From: Paenibacillus sp. 1_12
GTDB lineage: Bacteria > Bacillota > Bacilli > Paenibacillales > NBRC-103111
Length of the DNA stretch: 64,000 bases
NCBI RefSeq assembly: GCF_900114475.1
Contig: NZ_FOTE01000004.1
Coordinates: 251,580-315,579, forward strand
Reading direction: 5' to 3'
The translations under genes and the position numbers were made by a program. This document shows, piece after piece, positions 18,122 to 27,704 of this stretch (position 1 is the first letter of the stretch; each line of letters opens with the position of its first letter). Under the pieces are notes generated by a model. It saw nothing but the letters and a program-made list of their open reading frames with translations, did no database searches and was not told the DNA's origin.

Positions 18122-18501
18122 TCACGCATCAGGAGGAGCCTGTTTCATTGGTTTAGTGTAAGGGGATTGAACTCTGTACGGTACCATGATAAAATTTGCT
18201 ACATAGACCCGAAAATGAGGGAGTCTCAGAACGAACAAGACGGAAGCTGCGTTCGACATTTAGTGAAAGCGTTTCGAAAACGGCATATGGGTAAGGGTCC
18301 GCGGGAAATTCGAACTACTTTTGAATCCGTCATAATCACATACTAGAGCCGTTGGCACTTAGCAGCGATCCTGCTCAAGACTAACCGCCGCAACAGGAGC
18401 TTTATTTTTGTATCAACAAAAATGGGGAAACTGCTGCGGCTTTTTTTATAAATCCCTTCGCTTTTCTTATGATGCTGAATGCAACCAAGGAGGTAATCAA
18501 G
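18122..18501 (+). other. Gene-free 380-base leader region with possible RNA structure
   Basis: No reading frame is convincing. Between about 18207 and 18302 there are several short complementary arms: GACCC with GGGTC enclosing GAACG/CGTTC and CGTTTTCG/CGAAAACG-like hairpins. A Rho-independent terminator follows at 18387-18447, just before the molybdopterin oxidoreductase gene. This could be a leader RNA with attenuation, but it matches no riboswitch I can identify, including the molybdenum-cofactor motif. Confidence 0.3.
18387..18447 (+). terminator. Terminator or attenuator before the oxidoreductase gene
   Basis: GCCGCAACAG (18387-18396) pairs with CTGCTGCGGC (18431-18440), 9 of 10, enclosing a TTTTTGT/ACAAAAA inner stem, and seven T follow. 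It ends about 54 bases before the start codon of the molybdopterin oxidoreductase. It may terminate the P450 transcript or attenuate the downstream gene. Confidence 0.7.
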
Positions 18502-20853
18502 ATGGGTAAAACACAACATACGGGACCAATCAAGCTTCCCAAGCGGCTGGATCCGAAGCTCTGGGTGAGTATGGCTCCCTTCGGTCTGGGGCAGGTCAAG
18601 CCTCATCATATTAAAGAATCATTGAAGATTGCGTGGGAGAATAAAGATCAGCTGCCGTATGCCTATCGAATACTGACACAAGGTGTGTGTGATGGTTGTG
18701 CGCTTGGTGTATCAGGATTGTATGATCAGACGCTTGCAGGACCTCATGTATGCACGACCCGTCTTAACGTGCTGCGTCTCAATACGATGCCGGAGATCAG
18801 ACCGGAGGTGCTCCATCAGGAGGTTGAAAAGCTGCGGACTATGGATAGCACGGCCTTGCGTAAGCTGGGACGTATACCGTACCCACTCATACGCAGACCC
18901 GGGGACGAGCGGTTTTCGAGGCTTTCTTGGGATGAGGCTCTGGAGCTCGTAGCCGCAAAGATTCGAGCTATTGATCCTATGCAGCTTGCTTTTTATTTGA
19001 CAGGCCGTGGCATCACCAACGAGTCGTATTACGCTGCCGGCAAGGTTGCCCGTTTGCTGGGTACGAACCATATTGACAATGCCTCAAGGATTTGCCATTC
19101 CCCCTCCAAAACTGCGCTGAAGCGTTCCGTAGGGATCGGGGCTTCCAGCTGCAATTATAAGGATTGGATCGGTACCGATGTGCTTGTATTCTGGGGAAGC
19201 GTGGCCGCTAACAATCAACCGGTATCGACGAAATACATGTATGCGGCCAAGCGCAAAGGGACCCGAATAATCGTCATTAATCCTTATCATGAACCTTCCA
19301 TGGATCAATATTGGATTCCTTCCATTCCGGAGTCTGCCTTATTTGGGACGAAGCTGACCGATGATTTTTATCAAGTTCATATTGGTGGGGATATCGCTTT
19401 TATGAACGGTGTCATGAAGCATTGGTTTGAGATGGAAGAAGAAAACCCGGGTTCTGCGGTGGATCATACCTTTGTGCAAGCGCATACGAACGGTTATGAG
19501 CAGCTGCAGGGCCATGTGAAAGAGCAGGATTGGGAGCAGCTGGAACGATCGTCAGGACTAAGTCGTGAGCGCATGCTGGAATTTGCACGGTTGCTGGCTT
19601 CAGCGAAATCGGCTGTATTCGTCTGGAGTATGGGGCTGACGCAGCATCGCTTTGGTACAGATAATATTTCACAGGTGGCGAATTTGTCGCTGCTGCGAGG
19701 TTTTTTGGGTCGTCAGCATTGCGGACTGATGCCAATCCGTGGACATAGCGGGGTGCAGGGATCAGGAGAAATGGGTGCAGATCCGTTCAGCCTGCCTGGA
19801 GGTGAGTTCAGCGCGGAAGGTATTAAGCGCATGGAACAAGTATGGGGCTTCGAGCTGCCCAAATGGCAAGGTGATATTGTTGGGGTATCGTTAGAAAATT
19901 CGATGCTTCCTGATGAACATGAGCGCAAGCTGAAGCTTTTCTACACATCAGGAGGGAATTTCCTGGAAACGATGCCTGATCCCGACTTCGTTCGCAAATG
20001 CCTGGAGAATGTCGATATTCGGGTGCATCAGGATATTGTACTGAATACATCTACTCTTGCTAATGCAAGGGAGGCCGTGATCGTATTGCCGGCAATGACT
20101 CGCTATGAGCAGCCCGGGGGAGGAACATCAACATCTACGGAGCGGATGGTCTATTATTCGCCGGAAATAAAAGGGCCAAGAGTCGGTGAGGCGCGTGCGG
20201 AGTGGGCTATTTATGCAGAGCTTGCCGCTAAAGTGAATCCCGAATATCAACGATTGGTCGCATTTCGCAATGCGGAGGATATTCGGTCTGAGATTGCTGC
20301 AGCAGCTTCGTATTATGATGGTATTCAGCACTTATCCGAGCGCGGCGATGTATTTCAGTGGGGTGGGGCATGGCTATGCGAGGATGGGGTTTGCCCAACC
20401 TCTGATGGCCGCGGGAATTTGATCCCCATTGAATTGCCTGAGCTGCGTAAGCCGGAAGGTCATTTCCGCGTCACGACCCGCCGCGGCAAGCAGTTCAATT
20501 CCATGATCTACAGTACAACCGATCCCTTTAATGGAGCAGACCGCTATGATGTGCTGATGAATCCGCAGGATGCCGAAGCGCTGCAGCTTAAAGCGGGTGA
20601 TGCTATCGTGGTCTATAACCAATACGGATTGCTTCACGGACGGGCGAAGCCGGTTCCGATTCAACTCGGTAATATTGAGGTACATTGGCCGGAAGGCAAT
20701 AGCCTAATTCCCAAAGGTGTCTACGAAGCTCACGCCGGTATTCCTGAATATAATACAGCTGCGGTTGTGGAGAAGGCGGAAACGTTCCATGCGCTCAAAG
20801 ACACCAAATATGTGGAAAAAAGAATCATGGAGCTGGAAACGGAAATGGGGTGA
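18502..20853 (+). CDS. FdhF/YdeP-family molybdopterin oxidoreductase
   Basis: A 783-residue relative of the formate dehydrogenase alpha subunit that binds bis-molybdopterin guanine dinucleotide. Seen: ICHSPSKTALKRSVG (cofactor region), AFYLTGRGITNESYYAAGK, RGHSGVQGSGEMGADP and a C-terminal molydopterin dinucleotide-binding domain (FRVTTRRGKQFNSM, RYDVLMNPQDA). The N-terminal four-Cys iron-sulfur motif of true formate dehydrogenase is reduced to CDGCALGVSG. The YdeP group is of uncertain substrate and associated with acid resistance in E. coli. ATG 18502 follows AAGGAGG by 8 bases. The fdhD gene starts 6 bases after its stop. Confidence 0.9.
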   Translation: MGKTQHTGPIKLPKRLDPKLWVSMAPFGLGQVKPHHIKESLKIAWENKDQLPYAYRILTQGVCDGCALGVSGLYDQTLAGPHVCTTRLNVLRLNTMPEIRPEVLHQEVEKLRTMDSTALRKLGRIPYPLIRRPGDERFSRLSWDEALELVAAKIRAIDPMQLAFYLTGRGITNESYYAAGKVARLLGTNHIDNASRICHSPSKTALKRSVGIGASSCNYKDWIGTDVLVFWGSVAANNQPVSTKYMYAAKRKGTRIIVINPYHEPSMDQYWIPSIPESALFGTKLTDDFYQVHIGGDIAFMNGVMKHWFEMEEENPGSAVDHTFVQAHTNGYEQLQGHVKEQDWEQLERSSGLSRERMLEFARLLASAKSAVFVWSMGLTQHRFGTDNISQVANLSLLRGFLGRQHCGLMPIRGHSGVQGSGEMGADPFSLPGGEFSAEGIKRMEQVWGFELPKWQGDIVGVSLENSMLPDEHERKLKLFYTSGGNFLETMPDPDFVRKCLENVDIRVHQDIVLNTSTLANAREAVIVLPAMTRYEQPGGGTSTSTERMVYYSPEIKGPRVGEARAEWAIYAELAAKVNPEYQRLVAFRNAEDIRSEIAAAASYYDGIQHLSERGDVFQWGGAWLCEDGVCPTSDGRGNLIPIELPELRKPEGHFRVTTRRGKQFNSMIYSTTDPFNGADRYDVLMNPQDAEALQLKAGDAIVVYNQYGLLHGRAKPVPIQLGNIEVHWPEGNSLIPKGVYEAHAGIPEYNTAAVVEKAETFHALKDTKYVEKRIMELETEMG

Positions 20854-20859
20854 AGCAGA

Positions 20860-21822
20860 ATGGGCAAGGACTTCTTGGAGAAACAGGGAGCCGAGAACAA
20901 CAAGAAACCGATGGAAACCATCAATTTAGCTGATAGCCAAATAGGGACGAATATTCAGGAAATTATGGACTGTCGACTGTTTAAGGAACCACAGGTAATG
21001 GGCGGTGAACAATCAGGAGGACAATCGGTAACAGCTTCATGGCAGATACTGAAGTATTCAGGTGGTCAGCTGCACGAGAAAGAAGATACGGTTGCTTCTG
21101 AATATCCGCTTACCCTTCGAATAGATGGGGAGGAGTTTGCCACCATTGTATGCAGTCCTTCGGATTTGGAGGATATGGTTATTGGCTTTCTAGCATCCGA
21201 AGGGGTGATTCGGGTCATAGAGGATATCCGTACATTAAAGCTGAATGTGGAGCGTGGTTTTGCCGATGTCGAGCTGACGGTGAAGCAAAGCATAAGCAAG
21301 GATTCATACAACAAACGATTCATTGGTTCTTGCTGCGGGAAAAGTCGGCAGTTTTATTTTCATAATGATGCCAGAACAGCCAAAACCATTCCAATCCGAA
21401 CCCGAATTACCGCCGCCCGGTGCTTGGAGCTAATGAATCAGCTGCAGCAGGCTTCTGCTGAATTTCATCATACTGGTGGCGTGCATAATGCTGCGTTGTG
21501 CTGTGCTGACAGCTCAGCGCAGCTGACCTCTCTCGTCCGCACAGATATAGGCAGACATAATGCATTAGATAAAATTTTTGGACAATGCATCAGACATCGC
21601 ATCCCGCTTACGGGTAAGGTTATTGTTTTTAGTGGAAGGGTCTCCTCCGAGGTGCTGCTCAAGGTGGCCAAGATTGGTGTAGGTGTTCTACTGTCCAAGT
21701 CCGCCCCTACCGGGCTCGCGCTGGAGCTTGCCCATGATCTTGGTATTGCCGTAATCGGTTTTATTCGTGGACATTCCTTTAACGTGTACACCCACTCGGA
21801 ACGTTTGGAAATAGAGAATTGA
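20860..21822 (+). CDS. fdhD: Formate dehydrogenase accessory sulfurtransferase FdhD
   Basis: FdhD transfers sulfur to the molybdenum cofactor so that formate-dehydrogenase-type enzymes become active. The family core is clear: YPLTLRIDGEEFATIVCSP, MVIGFLASEGVI, the catalytic Cys pair in GSCCGKSR, TGGVHNAALC, DIGRHNALDKI and GRVSSEVLLKVAKIG. The protein has an N-terminal extension of about 50 residues before the domain, so it is longer than usual (320 versus about 260). It is translationally linked to the molybdoenzyme gene 6 bases upstream, its probable client. Confidence 0.95.
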   Translation: MGKDFLEKQGAENNKKPMETINLADSQIGTNIQEIMDCRLFKEPQVMGGEQSGGQSVTASWQILKYSGGQLHEKEDTVASEYPLTLRIDGEEFATIVCSPSDLEDMVIGFLASEGVIRVIEDIRTLKLNVERGFADVELTVKQSISKDSYNKRFIGSCCGKSRQFYFHNDARTAKTIPIRTRITAARCLELMNQLQQASAEFHHTGGVHNAALCCADSSAQLTSLVRTDIGRHNALDKIFGQCIRHRIPLTGKVIVFSGRVSSEVLLKVAKIGVGVLLSKSAPTGLALELAHDLGIAVIGFIRGHSFNVYTHSERLEIEN

Positions 21823-22020
21823 AAATGCTCGAACGAAAGAACGAAAGGTTCTGCTAGGAAGGTCAAGATAAGTTGATAAATCATAAATTTCGACAAGAAA
21901 TGTCCGGAAACGAATATATATTTACTGTAAAATTAAGCATAGGCGATGAGAGTTAAGCCTATCAAGCACGTGTCGGATTTAATTCCATCTTGTCATAACA
22001 TACTCTAAGGAGGTATTGTA

Positions 22021-22788
22021 ATGAACGCATTCGGTTGGTGCATGCAAATCGAGCATGCCGAGGAGCTTCAAAGATACGGATATGATTATATTGAATGTAT
22101 GATAGCTCCGTTGTTGAGTCTGGATAATGAAGCTTTCAAGAAAGCGCTGCCTTTGTATGTCAATAGCCCGCTTCCGGTAAAAGCCTGGAATGTATTATTT
22201 CCTGGAGATATTAAAGTGGTAGGTCCAGAGGCAAATGAAACCATTATTACTAATTATTTGGCCAGAGCCGTAGATACCATGTCTCAAGCAGGCTCGTCTG
22301 TGTTCGTATTTGGCAGTGGAAAATCACGCAGCATTCCAGACGGCTGGGAGCAAGCACGTGCCGAGGAGCAGCTCTTAAGGCTTCTAAGGATCATTGCTGA
22401 GCAAGTTAAAGGAACTAACCTTACCCTAGCTATCGAGCCTCTAAACACCAAAGAATCGAATGTGATCACAAGTGTAGCTGAAGGTGTGTATTATGCCAAG
22501 CAAATTAATGATCCTGCTATTCGTGTATTAGCTGATTTTTATCATATGGATGAAGAGTCTGAGCCATTGGAAACCCTCTTTGCTCATAAGGAATGGCTGT
22601 CGCATATTCATATTGCAGATACGGGACGATTGGCTCCTGGAACAGGACAATATCCTTACGAAAGTTTTGTTGCTCAATTGAAGGCTGCAGGCTATAACGG
22701 TATGGTCTCTGCAGAATGCACATTGAAGGACGCCGATCAAGAGCTTCCGGCTTCCTTGAAGTTTATGAAAGAGCAGTGGTCGATATAA
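22021..22788 (+). CDS. Sugar phosphate isomerase/epimerase (xylose-isomerase-like TIM barrel)
   Basis: A 255-residue single-domain TIM barrel of the AP-endonuclease-2/xylose-isomerase-like family. Typical elements are LAIEPLNTKESNVITS with the metal-ligating Glu, VLADFYHMDEE with Asp and His, HIHIADTGRLAPGTGQYP with His, and SAECTLK with Glu. AGGAGG precedes the ATG. Members epimerise or isomerise inositols, tagatose-type ketoses or hydroxypyruvate. It stands alone, ending at a long bidirectional terminator, so no pathway can be proposed. Confidence 0.85.
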   Translation: MNAFGWCMQIEHAEELQRYGYDYIECMIAPLLSLDNEAFKKALPLYVNSPLPVKAWNVLFPGDIKVVGPEANETIITNYLARAVDTMSQAGSSVFVFGSGKSRSIPDGWEQARAEEQLLRLLRIIAEQVKGTNLTLAIEPLNTKESNVITSVAEGVYYAKQINDPAIRVLADFYHMDEESEPLETLFAHKEWLSHIHIADTGRLAPGTGQYPYESFVAQLKAAGYNGMVSAECTLKDADQELPASLKFMKEQWSI

Positions 22789-22813
22789 ACGGATTCTTAT
22801 CATTTGTATAATT

Positions 22814-22861
22814 GATACCCAAAAGAAGCCTTCGAATCAACGAAGGCTTCTTTTGGGTATC
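22814..22861. terminator. Very long perfect bidirectional terminator
   Basis: A 21-bp perfect stem (outer GATACCC, then AAAAGAAGCCTTCG and its complement) surrounds a 6-base loop AATCAA. It separates the epimerase gene from the convergent sensor kinase gene. Confidence 0.85.
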
Positions 22862-22877
22862 ACATTTTTCGAATACA

Positions 22878-25646
22878 TTAGGACTTGCTCAACCAAACTC
22901 GCATAACTGAAAATAATTGCTCTAAATGGATAGGCTTACTAATATAATCCGAAGCGCCTGCTTCCAGACATTTTTCACGATCATATTTCATGGCTTTGGC
23001 TGTGAGTGCAATAATAGGCATCTCATTCAGCTGTCGATCCCGACGAATATGTCTCATTGTTTGGTAACCGTCCATCTCAGGCATCATAATGTCCATTAAA
23101 ACAATGTCAACATCCTTATGAAGATCCAGCATGTCCAGACACTGCCTTCCATTATGAGCCGTTATGACGCTCATTCCTTGCATTTCCAGTGCCTTGGTTA
23201 AAGCAAATATATTTCTGACGTCATCGTCTACGACAAGTACCTGCTTACCATCAAATACCGAAAGATGGGTCAATGCTGGTTCGGTATTCGGCACTATCAG
23301 ATTATTTACAGGTGGGGTCTCAGGCAGCTCCGGGGTACTCACAGAAGCAGCTGAGGATTCGGCATACATTGTAGCCATTTCCATGGATGAAGAGTTTTGC
23401 AGGCAAGGTACGTAGAGTGTGAATGTACTTCCGATGCCTTCTTCACTTTCCAAGGCGATGCTGCCGCCAAGCAGGCTCGCAAATTCCCGGGATATGGACA
23501 AGCCGAGCCCGGTTCCCCCATATTTCCGTTCTGTTTTACCGTCAACCTGTTGAAAAGCTTCAAAAATGAGGAGACGCTTGTTATCAGGAATACCGATTCC
23601 CGTATCAGATACGGAAAAGGCTATGACATTTGCAGAGCTTGCATGCGGCAGCGCGATATTGGCTTCAAGCGAATCTGCTTTTCGTATAGATAACGTTACC
23701 GTGCCGCTTTCCGTAAATTTGAAGGCATTGGATAACAGATTTTTTAATATTTGCTGCAGCCGCTGTTCATCCGAGAAAATTAAAGAAGGAAGTCCAGGAT
23801 GCTCAATAATGCGGAATTGCAGGTTGCGCTGTTTTGCGATTGGTGTGAAATTGCGCTCCATAACATGAGGAAGCTCTGTCAGGTTGACAGCGGCGATTTC
23901 AATTTCCAGCTTGCCAGCCTCAACCTTGGATAGATCGAGAATATCATTGATCAGTGACAAAAGATCTTTACCGGATGAATTTATGATTCGTGCATATTCT
24001 TGTTCATCCGCATTGAGCGTACCGTTTGCATTTTCAACTAAAAACTGGGACAAAATAAGTAAACTGTTGAGTGGCGTACGAAGCTCATGGGACATATTAG
24101 CCAAAAATTCCGACTTGTATTGTGAGCTTTGCTGGAGCTGCTCGGCATATTGCTCGAGTTCTTTTTTGGCCTGCTCCACCTCGTACGATTTTTGTTCTGC
24201 AAACAGGTTCTGCTCTTCCAGATGCTCGTTCGTTGAGCGTAGCTCCTCGGTTTGCACTTGCAATTCTTCGGCTTGTGTCTGAAGCTCTTCCGTCTGTGCT
24301 TGCAGCTCTTCCGCCATAGTCTGAGACTCACTATATAAATTTTCAATTTCCGTACGGCTGGCTGCATTGTGCAGTGTGACACCAAATGGCTCAACAATTT
24401 GTTCAAGAAGCTGCTGTTGAAGCTTCGTAAAGCTGCTTAAGCTGGCTAGCTCCATAACAGCAAGCACATTTTTTTCAAACTTAATAGGTGCAATAATAAT
24501 TTGTTGAGGTGCTGTGTGACCCAAGCCTGAAGCGACTTTAATATAGTCGTTTGGCAGTTGATTCAAAATGAGGATCCGATTCTCCAACGCACTTTGACCG
24601 ACCAGACCTTCGCCGATGCGGAAGCTCTCTGTGCCTACACCATCCGCTTGTCCGGCATAGGAAGCAAACCGGGTCAAAACATCCTTTTTGTCTGCGATCT
24701 GACGTAAGTATAAGACTCCGTAGTGGGCTTCGACTAAACCGGCGACTCTATTGATAAAGGATTGAGTGAGCAATTTCATATCAGTAACACCTTGAAAGGT
24801 TGTCGCCATGTCCGTAATCTCGGTGCTGACCCAGTTTTGTTGTTCAAGCTTGGTTAACAACTCATTGGTAACCTCTGCCAGATCACCAACCTCATCATTT
24901 GTTTTCACTTCAACCCTCATGGATAAGTCGCCTTTAGAGGCCGCGATATGTTTGATCGAATCCGTAACCTGTTTGATCGTTTTTACAATCGAACTGGATG
25001 TTACTAACGCAATCAGAATTGCAATAGCGGAAACGATAACCCATATTGTATTTAAGATGGAAAGGAGAACTTCATTATCACTAATGAGCTGTTGACTACG
25101 CGCATCCGTTAAGGAAAGCTCTGTGCTGCGAAAAGCTGCAAGCTGAGATCTCAGCTGGTCTGTATATTTTTTGCCGATGTCTGTTTTGAAAAATTCAATG
25201 ATGCCTGCGTTGTTGTTTTCTTTTTTCATTGTGATTACAGGATCACCGGCTTCATTGATCCAATGCTCGATGTTTGTTCGGATGCTTGCTAAATTTTGAA
25301 CCTGTTTGGGATTATCCATGACCAACTGGCGAAGTTTACTATAGTTTTCCTTCCAGCTGCTGACTCCATTATTATAGGGGATCAAATACCGCGTATCTCC
25401 GGTAACAACATAGCCGCGTTGGCCACCTTCCATATCCAAAATATTTTTTTCAATTTCATTGCTAAGGTTATGAACCTGGAAATCGTGTCCCGTGATATAT
25501 TCTCTATCTGCCTTCATAGACGTAACCCGGTCATTAATTAAAAGTATAGATATGCTAAGGCCAATAAGTACGATAAGATAGCCCAGAATAATTTTCGTTC
25601 TCAAATTGAATCTAACTTTGCTGAACAACTTGAAATACCTCCTCAT
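22878..25646 (-). CDS. Hybrid sensor histidine kinase (CHASE3-HAMP-GAF-HK-REC)
   Basis: A 922-residue membrane kinase. Domains in order: transmembrane helix about 19-38, extracellular CHASE3 domain (MEGGQRGYVVTGD near 72), second helix about 196-216, HAMP 217-270, GAF about 285-430, a Gln/Glu-rich coiled coil 440-505 (EELQAQTEELQTQAEELQ), HisKA with His520 in FLANMSHELRTPLNS, HATPase with DTGIGIP and GGTGLGLSISREFA, and a C-terminal receiver (VLVVDDDVRNIF, phosphoacceptor Asp in VLMDIMMPEMDG, Lys in SKPI). No separate output gene adjoins it, so it likely feeds a phosphorelay elsewhere. Confidence 0.93.
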   Translation of the reverse strand: MRRYFKLFSKVRFNLRTKIILGYLIVLIGLSISILLINDRVTSMKADREYITGHDFQVHNLSNEIEKNILDMEGGQRGYVVTGDTRYLIPYNNGVSSWKENYSKLRQLVMDNPKQVQNLASIRTNIEHWINEAGDPVITMKKENNNAGIIEFFKTDIGKKYTDQLRSQLAAFRSTELSLTDARSQQLISDNEVLLSILNTIWVIVSAIAILIALVTSSSIVKTIKQVTDSIKHIAASKGDLSMRVEVKTNDEVGDLAEVTNELLTKLEQQNWVSTEITDMATTFQGVTDMKLLTQSFINRVAGLVEAHYGVLYLRQIADKKDVLTRFASYAGQADGVGTESFRIGEGLVGQSALENRILILNQLPNDYIKVASGLGHTAPQQIIIAPIKFEKNVLAVMELASLSSFTKLQQQLLEQIVEPFGVTLHNAASRTEIENLYSESQTMAEELQAQTEELQTQAEELQVQTEELRSTNEHLEEQNLFAEQKSYEVEQAKKELEQYAEQLQQSSQYKSEFLANMSHELRTPLNSLLILSQFLVENANGTLNADEQEYARIINSSGKDLLSLINDILDLSKVEAGKLEIEIAAVNLTELPHVMERNFTPIAKQRNLQFRIIEHPGLPSLIFSDEQRLQQILKNLLSNAFKFTESGTVTLSIRKADSLEANIALPHASSANVIAFSVSDTGIGIPDNKRLLIFEAFQQVDGKTERKYGGTGLGLSISREFASLLGGSIALESEEGIGSTFTLYVPCLQNSSSMEMATMYAESSAASVSTPELPETPPVNNLIVPNTEPALTHLSVFDGKQVLVVDDDVRNIFALTKALEMQGMSVITAHNGRQCLDMLDLHKDVDIVLMDIMMPEMDGYQTMRHIRRDRQLNEMPIIALTAKAMKYDREKCLEAGASDYISKPIHLEQLFSVMRVWLSKS

Positions 25647-25752
25647 GAAGCCTCTTCGAACATGGATAGCATATTTAAACCGTTTAATAGTTAGAATACC
25701 AAGTTTAACTCTACCATATTAACGAAATCTATAAAAGATGAATTTTGAATTT

Positions 25753-25971
25753 TTATATGGTTTCATATAGTAAGCAAATGGAACCATCTCTGTTGTCCAG
25801 GGAATGGTTCCATTTGTGTTTGCGCTGCAACTTTTCCTTGTGTTCTCTAAAGGTTGGTGTTAACCGGGCCGCAGGATCAAGTCCATTCCAGCTTAATCGG
25901 TTAATCTCAGGATTGTATTTGCCTTCACGTTCTTGCTTCTGACGGAATTTTTTGGCTTTACTAAGCGCCAT
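25753..25971 (-). CDS. Conserved small basic protein, unknown function
   Basis: A 72-residue protein starting MALSKAKKFRQKQEREGKYN, strongly basic, with the pattern NPEINRLSWNGLDP that I believe recurs in small proteins of other Bacilli. The frame is open for 12 more codons upstream, but GGAGGAGG lies 7 bases before ATG 25971. It has no signal peptide or membrane segment. The basic N-terminus suggests nucleic-acid or ribosome contact, which is only an inference. Confidence 0.7.
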   Translation of the reverse strand: MALSKAKKFRQKQEREGKYNPEINRLSWNGLDPAARLTPTFREHKEKLQRKHKWNHSLDNRDGSICLLYETI

Positions 25972-26150
25972 AATGAAACCTCCTCCAGTAAAATGATTCA
26001 TTGACAATTATACATGAGATGGCTATTTTTTGCATCGAAAGAGTATGACATTTTTGCAACGTTATGGTGAATCGGTTGTGTTCGACAATTCGTTTTGGTA
26101 ATCTAATGAAAGATTGCTGTAAACAATATACCCGTTCGGGAGTGAGTAAG

Positions 26151-26432
26151 TTGTCCTACGATTTTTACTATTGGTTGATTATGGGTGTCGGATTTATTAT
26201 TCCAAATTTGGTAGGTGTGGGGCTTATGTGGAAGACGCAGAAGCTTCTTATGTCTTCACTGGTTTCGCTGGTTATCAATTTGATCATATTCGTACCGGCT
26301 AGTTTATGGTGGGCGGCTTTATTTGTCGGATTTCCACGTACATTTGGATTAGCTGGCTATGGCATCGCATTTGTAAACATTGAAGTACTGCTGCTGTTCG
26401 CTTTGATTATTATGAGAAAGAAAAGCACTTGA
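26151..26432 (+). CDS. Small membrane protein, three predicted helices
   Basis: The protein of about 93 residues has hydrophobic helices at WLIMGVGFIIPNLVGVGLMW, LLMSSLVSLVINLIIFVPAS plus a following stretch, and VNIEVLLLFALIIM. TTG 26151 is favoured because GGGAG lies 8 bases upstream; the open frame begins earlier at 26064 but those residues look non-membrane and lack a ribosome site. No family is recognised. Confidence 0.6.
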   Translation: MSYDFYYWLIMGVGFIIPNLVGVGLMWKTQKLLMSSLVSLVINLIIFVPASLWWAALFVGFPRTFGLAGYGIAFVNIEVLLLFALIIMRKKST

Positions 26433-26465
26433 TTCGTTCTGAGTCAAGTAAATCAATCGATATGA

Positions 26466-26510
26466 AAAAACTCCCGCCACCTAAATGTACATAGGTGTGT
26501 GGGAGTTTTT
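26466..26510. terminator. Bidirectional terminator
   Basis: AACTCCC and GGGAGTT enclose a second arm pair ACCTA/TAGGT, with A-run and T-run on the two sides. It separates the small membrane protein from the convergent azoreductase gene. Confidence 0.75.
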
Positions 26511-26546
26511 AGGTTGATGATAAATAACGATATCTTCGTTAAAATC

Positions 26547-27173
26547 TTAGAAGGATGCAGCAGCAGCTTTGGCTTTTTCCAGACCTTCTTCAATAATGGC
26601 TTGTCCACGATCAGGGAATTGGTTATGTCCCTCGATAACAACAGTTGTTGGATCTTGAACTCCGAAGAAATTAAAGATCGTTTTAACATAGTTCAAAGAC
26701 ATTTCGATTGCAGCGGCAGGACCTTCGCTGTAAACGCCGCCTCGTGCGTTCAGCAATGCTACTTTTTTATCGCTAATTAAGCCTTTAGGACCTTCAGCAG
26801 TGTAAGCAAAAGTTTTGCCTGCTTGGGCAACATAAGTCAAATAGGTTAACAATTGTGCAGGAACCGTGAAGTTCCAAAGTGGGAAAGCAACAACGATTTT
26901 GTCAGCAGCAAGGAACTGCTCCAAATATTTATTAACATTATCCGCTTTTTCTTGCTCGGTTCCTGTTAAGTCGTAACCTTTGCCAAGCTTAAAGAGGCCT
27001 GTTAAGGTATCTACATCGTAGTATGGAAGTGTTTCATTGAATAAATCTAGTTCTTCAATATCATCATTGGGATTAGCAGCTTTGTAGCTCTCCAAAAATG
27101 CGTAGTATAACTTGACACTAACTGCTTGATCTACTGGACGTCCATTAGCTTTAATAAATAATACTTTTGACAT
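26547..27173 (-). CDS. azoR: FMN-dependent NADH-azoreductase
   Basis: A 208-residue flavodoxin-fold quinone/azo reductase. The typical order is seen: VLFIKANGRPVDQAVSVKLYYAF (FMN phosphate loop), ADKIVVAFPLWNFTVPAQLLTYL (the PLWNF flavin motif), GKTFAYTAEGPKGLISDKKVALLNARGG, and FGVQDPTTVVIEGH. It uses two-electron reduction of quinones and azo compounds and often guards against thiol stress. Upstream (27180-27240) lies an A+T-rich promoter region with the repeat TTAACTTACTTTACTTTAGTATGAT. It is a single gene. Confidence 0.93.
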   Translation of the reverse strand: MSKVLFIKANGRPVDQAVSVKLYYAFLESYKAANPNDDIEELDLFNETLPYYDVDTLTGLFKLGKGYDLTGTEQEKADNVNKYLEQFLAADKIVVAFPLWNFTVPAQLLTYLTYVAQAGKTFAYTAEGPKGLISDKKVALLNARGGVYSEGPAAAIEMSLNYVKTIFNFFGVQDPTTVVIEGHNQFPDRGQAIIEEGLEKAKAAAASF

Positions 27174-27313
27174 AAGTATGATGCCTCCTGAAAATAAATT
27201 AACTTACTTTACTTTAGTATGATATTAAATCTGCTTACATTTGTCAAGTGACTATTTTTAAATAATTTACGAATTATTTTTAAAAAAATGTAAAAAAAAA
27301 AGAGCTGATCGGA

Positions 27314-27595
27314 TTACTCCGCAGCTCCCTTTTTACTCAGGTAAGACTTGAATTTTCGTTCACGGGCTTCCCAACGCAACACGGATATAAAAAATCCGAT
27401 TGATGCAAACACGATTAGCCGAATGTACAGCCAGGACGTTTGAAAGGTATGCTGTGTCAGCCATTCCATACCTGTAATTATCGCTGTTAATGCGATTCCC
27501 CAGGTGATTAAACCAAAGTACATCACATATTTGCCTTTGCCCATGGTTCTTCTTTTACGCCACTGCTCGGCTTGTTGTTCGTTCATTTCGTTCAT
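27314..27595 (-). CDS. Small two-helix membrane protein
   Basis: A 93-residue protein with a Gln/Glu/Arg-rich N-terminus (NEMNEQQAEQWRKRR), two hydrophobic helices (YVMYFGLITWGIALTAIITG and LYIRLIVFASIGFFISVL) and a basic C-terminus (RWEARERKFKSYLSKKG). GGAGGAGCAG precedes the ATG. No function is recognised. It lies downstream of thiO on the same strand after about 110 bases. Confidence 0.65.
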   Translation of the reverse strand: MNEMNEQQAEQWRKRRTMGKGKYVMYFGLITWGIALTAIITGMEWLTQHTFQTSWLYIRLIVFASIGFFISVLRWEARERKFKSYLSKKGAAE

Positions 27596-27704
27596 AAAGC
27601 TGCTCCTCCTGAATCCGTCTCGATCATTTCATTGCTTGGAGTTATTCGCTACTATGAGCTCGAAGTCCTCCTGTCTGCAAATTGTTTTAAGTAGTTAGCC
27701 TTAT

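Noticed and set aside
18290-18312. T-box-like string AGGGTCCGCGG
   Set aside because: The T-box consensus AGGGTGGNACCGCG is not met: the GGNA part is missing. The downstream gene is not an amino-acid or tRNA-charging gene.
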